Assembly (NCBI RefSeq): GCF_014202075.1
Contig: NZ_JACHFZ010000003.1
Span: 364,936 to 428,935, forward strand
Length of the DNA: 64,000 nt
Direction of reading: 5' to 3'
Source: Brevundimonas basaltis
GTDB lineage: Bacteria > Pseudomonadota > Alphaproteobacteria > Caulobacterales > Caulobacteraceae
Position numbers and translations under genes: made by a program. Below are positions 60,488 to 64,000 of the stretch, one piece after another; positions within the stretch are counted from its first letter, which is position 1; every line of letters starts with the position of its first letter. Under the pieces are notes generated by a model that worked only from the letters and a program-made list of their open reading frames with translations, did not search any database and had not been told where the DNA came from.

Positions 60488-61384
60488 TCATCCTTCCCAC
60501 CGCCGGATCGCCGCCTGGACCGCCAGCGCCTGCACCGTTTCGCGGACGTCGTGGACGCGAAGGATCGCCGCGCCGTTCCGCGCCGCCGCCAGCGCCAGGG
60601 CCAGCGAGCCCCCGAGGCGGTCGGCAGGGTCGGTCGCGGTCGGGTCGATCGACTGGATGGTGCGCTTGCGGCTGGCTCCGTAGAGGACGGGGAAGCCGCG
60701 GGCGGCGAGTTCGCCCAGCCGGGCGGTCAGGACCAGGTTGTGATCCGGCGTCTTGCCGAAGCCGACGCCCGGATCGAGCCAGATGCGCTCGCGGGCGACG
60801 CCGGCGGCCATGGCCGCCTCGGCGCGGGCGAGGAGCCAGTCCGAGACCTCGGCGATCACGTCGCCGTAGCGCGGATCGGCCTGCATGGTGCGCGGCTCGC
60901 CCCGCATGTGCATCAGGACGATGTCGCAGCCCAGACGGGCAGCCGTCTCGAGGCTCTCCGGCGTGTGGCCGAGGGCGGTGACGTCGTTCCACATCGTGGC
61001 GCCGGCGGCGACGGCGGTGCGGGCCACGGCGGGCTTCATGGTGTCGACGCTGAGCGGGCCGGACCAGGCGTCGCGCAGGCCCTCGATGACAGGGATGACG
61101 CGGGCGATCTCCTCGGCTTCGGAGGCGGGGTCCGCGCCGGGCCGGGTGCTTTCACCGCCGATGTCGAGGAGGTCCGCCCCCTGTTCGACCAGGGTCAGGC
61201 CGTGGGCGACGGCGGCGTCGACGGTCGCCAACCGGCCGCCGTCGGAGAAGCTGTCCGGGGTGACGTTGACGATGCCCATAACGCGGACGGGTTCCGTCGC
61301 GGCGGGCGCCGCCGGGCCGGACTGCGGAACCTTCTTGCCGAAGAGCAGGTCCAGCAGCCCCGAGAGCGACGAAGTCTCACGCAT
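60488..61384 (-). CDS. folP: Dihydropteroate synthase
   Basis: Joins p-aminobenzoate to 6-hydroxymethyl-dihydropterin diphosphate in folate synthesis, the sulfonamide target. The 298-residue TIM barrel has VMGIVNVTPDSFSDGG and DIGGESTRPGAD (the two family signatures), then NDVTALGH, VLMHMRGEPRTMQ, DPGVGFGKTPDHNL and GASRKRTI. The N-terminal ~32 residues are an extension. Its start overlaps by eight bases the end of the winged-helix regulator gene, so it is part of the same transcript. Confidence 0.96.
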   Translation of the reverse strand: MRETSSLSGLLDLLFGKKVPQSGPAAPAATEPVRVMGIVNVTPDSFSDGGRLATVDAAVAHGLTLVEQGADLLDIGGESTRPGADPASEAEEIARVIPVIEGLRDAWSGPLSVDTMKPAVARTAVAAGATMWNDVTALGHTPESLETAARLGCDIVLMHMRGEPRTMQADPRYGDVIAEVSDWLLARAEAAMAAGVARERIWLDPGVGFGKTPDHNLVLTARLGELAARGFPVLYGASRKRTIQSIDPTATDPADRLGGSLALALAAARNGAAILRVHDVRETVQALAVQAAIRRWEG

Positions 61385-61682
61385 CCCCGCCTCCGATCAG
61401 GGCGCTGATGGCCTTGAGATAGGCCGCGAAGGCCTGGCGGCCCTCGAGGGTGATCGAGACCCGGGTCAGGGGCTTGTTGTTGACGAAGCTCTTGGCGATG
61501 GCGACGTAGCCCGCCTCCTCCAGCTTTTTCAGATGGACCGAGAGGTTGCCCTGGGTGGCCTCGAGCACGGTCTTGAGCTCGGTGAAATCCGCCACCTCGG
61601 CGTCGGCCAGATAGACCATGATCCCCAGCCGCAGGCGGCCGTGGATGACCTCGTCAATGCGTCCGAGATCGGCCAGGCCCAT
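61377..61682 (-). CDS. Small winged-helix transcriptional regulator
   Basis: A 101-residue single-domain winged-helix protein of the MarR/ArsR-like PF13601 type: IDEVIHGRLRLGIMVYLADA, then FTELKTVLEATQGNLSVHLK as the recognition helix region and KLEEAGYVAIAKSFVNNKPL with RVSITLEGRQAF. It has no ligand-binding extension. It is placed between a membrane-protein gene (three bases upstream) and folP (overlapping). A likely target is the operator-like sequence ahead of the acyltransferase gene at 63.66 kb, the first gene of this run (inference). Confidence 0.9.
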   Translation of the reverse strand: MGLADLGRIDEVIHGRLRLGIMVYLADAEVADFTELKTVLEATQGNLSVHLKKLEEAGYVAIAKSFVNNKPLTRVSITLEGRQAFAAYLKAISALIGGGDA

Positions 61683-61685
61683 GGG

Positions 61686-62345
61686 TCAGGCCGCCGCCTG
61701 GGCGGCCCGGGCCTCGCGCAGGATGATCCAGCCCGGCAGGGCGAAGAGCAGGAACAGGGCGGCGGTCGCGACCCAGGTGTAGGCGACGGGATCGCGCACC
61801 AGCAGGCCGAGGGCCACCGTCGTGGTCCAGTGCCCGACGGCCACCAGTCCCATCCAGGGCTTGCGCTTCAAGGTCCAGGCCACGAACCAGGCGATGGCCT
61901 GAAAGGCGAAGACGATGGCCGGATAGTAGAGCCAGATGGCGAAGTCGCTGTCGCGAACCGCACCGAGGCCGAAGACGATGATGATCGCCAGATTGGCGGC
62001 CCCGGTGGCGCTGAAAACGCCGTTCATGGCCCGGCTGGCGGTCGGTCCCACATTCGATTTCTGGCCCGATTTCCGGTCATAGCGCACGGCCCAGGCGACC
62101 ACCGCCAGCATGGCGAGGGTGACCGATACGACGAAGATCAGACTGGCCAGGCCGGAGATGCGGATGATCCCGGCGGCCTGGCCGAGGTGAAACAGACATT
62201 GGAACCCGTACAACAGCCCCCCCGCCAGAAAGAGCACGCCCATGGGGACCTGGCCCCGGCCGGGGCCGCCCTCGACGATGCGGCGCAGGAAGGCGAGATC
62301 GGCTTCGGCCGTGCCGGGAGGCATTTTGCGGGATGTCTCGGTCAT
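61686..62345 (-). CDS. Membrane protein paired with a winged-helix regulator
   Basis: A 219-residue protein with six predicted membrane helices in three hairpins (QVPMGVLFLAGGLLYGFQCL, ISGLASLIFVVSVTLAMLAV, GAANLAIIIVFGLGAVRDSD and others) after a ~35-residue cytoplasmic N-terminus. Small membrane proteins of this sort often accompany PF13601-type regulators, and the two genes are three bases apart. Function unknown. The ATG at 62345 has AAGGAGAG upstream. Confidence 0.83.
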   Translation of the reverse strand: MTETSRKMPPGTAEADLAFLRRIVEGGPGRGQVPMGVLFLAGGLLYGFQCLFHLGQAAGIIRISGLASLIFVVSVTLAMLAVVAWAVRYDRKSGQKSNVGPTASRAMNGVFSATGAANLAIIIVFGLGAVRDSDFAIWLYYPAIVFAFQAIAWFVAWTLKRKPWMGLVAVGHWTTTVALGLLVRDPVAYTWVATAALFLLFALPGWIILREARAAQAAA

Positions 62346-62361
62346 GACGACTCTCCTTGTC

Positions 62362-62384
62362 GGCCCGTCCGAAGTGGACGGGCC
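62362..62384 (-). terminator. Hairpin between the acyltransferase and membrane-protein genes
   Basis: GGCCCGTCC (62362-62370) pairs perfectly with GGACGGGCC (62376-62384) around a five-base loop. There is no T tract, and on the minus strand it lies 17-39 bases after the acyltransferase stop, just before the ribosome binding site of the next gene. It may reduce read-through or protect the upstream message. Confidence 0.55.
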
Positions 62385-62400
62385 GGGGGGGATTGGCAAG

Positions 62401-63621
62401 CTATTCGGCGGGCGCGAGGGCCGGTGAGGCCTTGCGGCGCCACGGGATGCGGCAGCCGTTCAGCCAGCGGCCCATGAAGCTGTGGCGGATCAGCAGTTCA
62501 TAGCTGAGCAGGCTGATCGCCAGCGTGCCGCCGAGCACCACGCCGAATTTGACGAACCAGGGCCAGGTCTCGTTGATCACCAGAATCTGCCCGACCAGGA
62601 CCAGCGGCAGATGCACGATGTAGACCCAGTAGGAGGAGTCGGCGAGGTAGCGGCGCACGGCGCTGTAGCCGGAGGCGAAGCGCAGGGCCAGCGACAGGGC
62701 CGCGAAGGTGGAGGTGAAGACCGCCAGGGCCATGATGGCCGCCAGCGGGGCCTTCAGCTCGGGATCGGTGACCGGCGCAAGCTCCGGAACCGGTCCGCCG
62801 ACCATGACCATGGCCGCGCTCCCGACGCCGAGCGCCACCACCGTGAAGACCGGCCACAGCCCTTCGATGCGGGCGAGCAGGTCGCGGCGGCGGTCGAGCA
62901 GGAAGCCGAGGCCGAAGGCGGACCCGAAGGCCGTCATTGCCGCCGCGTTCGGGACCAGTCCCGTGTCCGGAGTCGGGATGCCGAAGAAGGGCATCCAGTT
63001 CGGCGCCATCCACAGGGCGACCGCCAGCGGAGCGGCGAGGACCAGCGGCGTCCAGGGCCCGATCAGGGCGCCGGTGATGCGGTCGACGGACCGGCCCCAG
63101 CGGCCGTCACGATCCGCGATCGCGAACGGCGCGCGCAGGATCAGGGTAGCGACGTAGAGGATCAGCAGGACCCACAGGAACCACAGATGGGTCAGGGGGA
63201 AGGTCTCGAGCGTCAGCGGCGGCGGGGGCGGCCCATCGGTCGGAATGGTTCCCCCGTTGCGGATCGCCGCCATCCAGATCAGCCCGCCGATGATGGCGGC
63301 GAGAACGGGGGTCCAGAAGACCGCGAGCGGGCCGGCGATGCGGCTGAGCCGGTCCCTGATGAAGCCCGACGTTCCGCGCCGTCCCAGCATCATGTGGGCG
63401 AACAGGCCGGCGATCAGGAAGAAGGTCGTCATCCGGAACAGGTGGATGGCGAAGAAGAGGGCGCTGGCAACCGGCGAGCTGTCGGTGTCCGCCGCGATCC
63501 AGATCGGGACCGGGAAATAGGACATGGATGCGTGCAGGACCACGCCCAGCAGCAGGGCGATCCCGCGCAGGGCGTCGAGCCCGTGAAGCCGGTCGACCGG
63601 CTGGAGTTCAGATGACGACAT
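62401..63621 (-). CDS. Acyltransferase family 3 membrane protein
   Basis: A 406-residue integral membrane acyltransferase of the OafA/OpgC type with about ten to eleven helices. It opens RLHGLDALRGIALLLGVVLH, with the catalytic His in LHASMSYF context and Arg in RMTTFFLIAGLFAHMMLGRR. LTHLWFLWVLLILYVATLIL and DSSYWVYIVHLPLVLVGQIL are family-typical. Such proteins acylate glucans or surface glycans across the inner membrane; the acceptor here is unknown. GGGAGGG lies a few bases before the ATG. Confidence 0.92.
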   Translation of the reverse strand: MSSSELQPVDRLHGLDALRGIALLLGVVLHASMSYFPVPIWIAADTDSSPVASALFFAIHLFRMTTFFLIAGLFAHMMLGRRGTSGFIRDRLSRIAGPLAVFWTPVLAAIIGGLIWMAAIRNGGTIPTDGPPPPPLTLETFPLTHLWFLWVLLILYVATLILRAPFAIADRDGRWGRSVDRITGALIGPWTPLVLAAPLAVALWMAPNWMPFFGIPTPDTGLVPNAAAMTAFGSAFGLGFLLDRRRDLLARIEGLWPVFTVVALGVGSAAMVMVGGPVPELAPVTDPELKAPLAAIMALAVFTSTFAALSLALRFASGYSAVRRYLADSSYWVYIVHLPLVLVGQILVINETWPWFVKFGVVLGGTLAISLLSYELLIRHSFMGRWLNGCRIPWRRKASPALAPAE

Positions 63622-63660
63622 GACGCCCTCCCGGTGGTTGAGAACGCCGATCTACGATAG

Positions 63661-63685
63661 ACTTGTTTGAGATGCAAACTTGTTT
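63661..63685 (-). promoter_or_regulatory. Operator-like repeat upstream of the acyltransferase operon
   Basis: The octamer ACTTGTTT is repeated directly at 63661-63668 and 63678-63685 (17-base period). Between them GTTTG (63665-63669) and CAAAC (63675-63679) form a 5-5-5 dyad. On the minus strand a possible -35 TTGCAT (63677-63672) is 17 bases from TAGATC. A binding site for the small winged-helix regulator at 61377 is plausible. Confidence 0.5.
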
Positions 63686-63702
63686 TTCCAACGGGACCTT
63701 CG

Positions 63703-63971
63703 CCGCTTCGGGAAAAGCGGTTGGGGAGGGCGCGGGACAGCCGGGCCTCGCCCGGTTGAGGTTTGAATACCGTTTCGACGAGACAGACTGTCCCGCGTAG
63801 CCGTTTTCCACGCGCCCTCCGGCTGGCGGCCCTGTCATTCGAGCCTTGCCGGATCACCGCCAGGACCATTGCTGAACCCGACGCGGGGCGGACATGACGG
63901 CATGGTGCTGACGTCAGCAGCCCGCTTCCATTAGCGCGCGGCGAGCAAGCGGGCAGGATCCATCCCTGCCC
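63703..63971. ncRNA. Possible structured RNA or element: dense perfect inverted repeats
   Basis: The terminal ~380 bases hold no convincing gene. Perfect stems: CCGCTT/AAGCGG (63703-63720); CGCGGGACAG (63731-63740) with CTGTCCCGCG (63788-63797), enclosing CCGGGC-CTC-GCCCGG (63741-63755) and GTTTC-GAC-GAGAC (63772-63784), a three-way junction; GGAGGG (63725-63730) with CCCTCC (63815-63820); CTGGCGG (63823-63829) with CCGCCAG (63857-63863); TGCTGACGTCAGCA (63906-63919); CCCGCTT (63921-63927) with AAGCGGG (63947-63953); GGGCAGG (63951-63957) with CCTGCCC (63965-63971). It matches no RNA family I recognise, and the strand is undetermined. Confidence 0.4.
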
Positions 63972-64000
63972 GACGAGGACCCCCGGACTCTCCGTCGCCC

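Noticed and set aside
63608..63838. A 76-codon minus-strand frame at the right edge.
   Set aside because: It overlaps the acyltransferase start and the inverted-repeat region, and shows no domain or ribosome site.

Overview
The window is GC-rich, gene-dense DNA from an alphaproteobacterium, most likely a member of the Caulobacterales close to Brevundimonas or Caulobacter. This placement is an inference. It rests on a PleC-like cell-cycle kinase, glnE downstream of a degP/two-component cluster, S46 peptidases, the ccmI-E-F-H cytochrome c maturation operon, many GTG/TTG starts, and compact operons with 1-4 base stop/start overlaps. I saw no rRNA, tRNA, CRISPR array, phage or insertion sequence. 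The content looks chromosomal.

Layout. 0.1-9.7 kb: uvrB, an MscS channel, a DNA alkyltransferase, a small lipoprotein, a distant Nramp homologue, a secreted helical-repeat protein, a TauE/SafE permease, a retropepsin-like protease, a DUF1289 protein and a crotonase. 9.7-12.7 kb: a DevBCA-like exporter (permease, ATPase, HlyD adaptor). 12.8-17.2 kb: two tandem S46 dipeptidyl-peptidases, then a heptamer tandem repeat and pgsA. 18.0-20.2 kb: a beta-carbonic anhydrase divergent from sbtA-sbtB, a bicarbonate-uptake module best known from cyanobacteria. 20.2-29.1 kb: uvrC, a DMT permease, a frameshifted NUDIX gene, an SDR-folB pair, small membrane proteins, a second SDR and dusA. 29.2-37.5 kb: a DUF4142 lipoprotein, a Kef-type antiporter, a von Willebrand-domain lipoprotein-like secreted protein, a YcaQ-type glycosylase, an ALDH7-type dehydrogenase, a second helical-repeat protein and a CBS-domain protein.

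38.3-57.5 kb is the regulatory core: the PleC-like kinase; an EF-hand / ECF sigma / anti-sigma-like / Metal_resist operon; degP-response regulator-histidine kinase-glnE; the ccmIEFH operon preceded by a protein of unknown function; and a PepSY-response regulator-kinase operon. 57.7-63.6 kb: a third helical-repeat protein, a PhzF homologue, a nucleotidyltransferase, thiD, folP, a small winged-helix regulator, a membrane protein and an acyltransferase. The last ~380 bases hold no convincing gene, but carry an operator-like repeat and a dense set of perfect inverted repeats that could be a structured RNA.

Most notable: the SbtAB/carbonic anhydrase module; three unlinked secreted proteins sharing a ~45-residue helical repeat, two of them (and a two-component operon) preceded by similar 6-5-6 direct repeats; the EF-hand/ECF sigma operon; heptamer-based palindromic intergenic repeats; and the structured region at the right edge.
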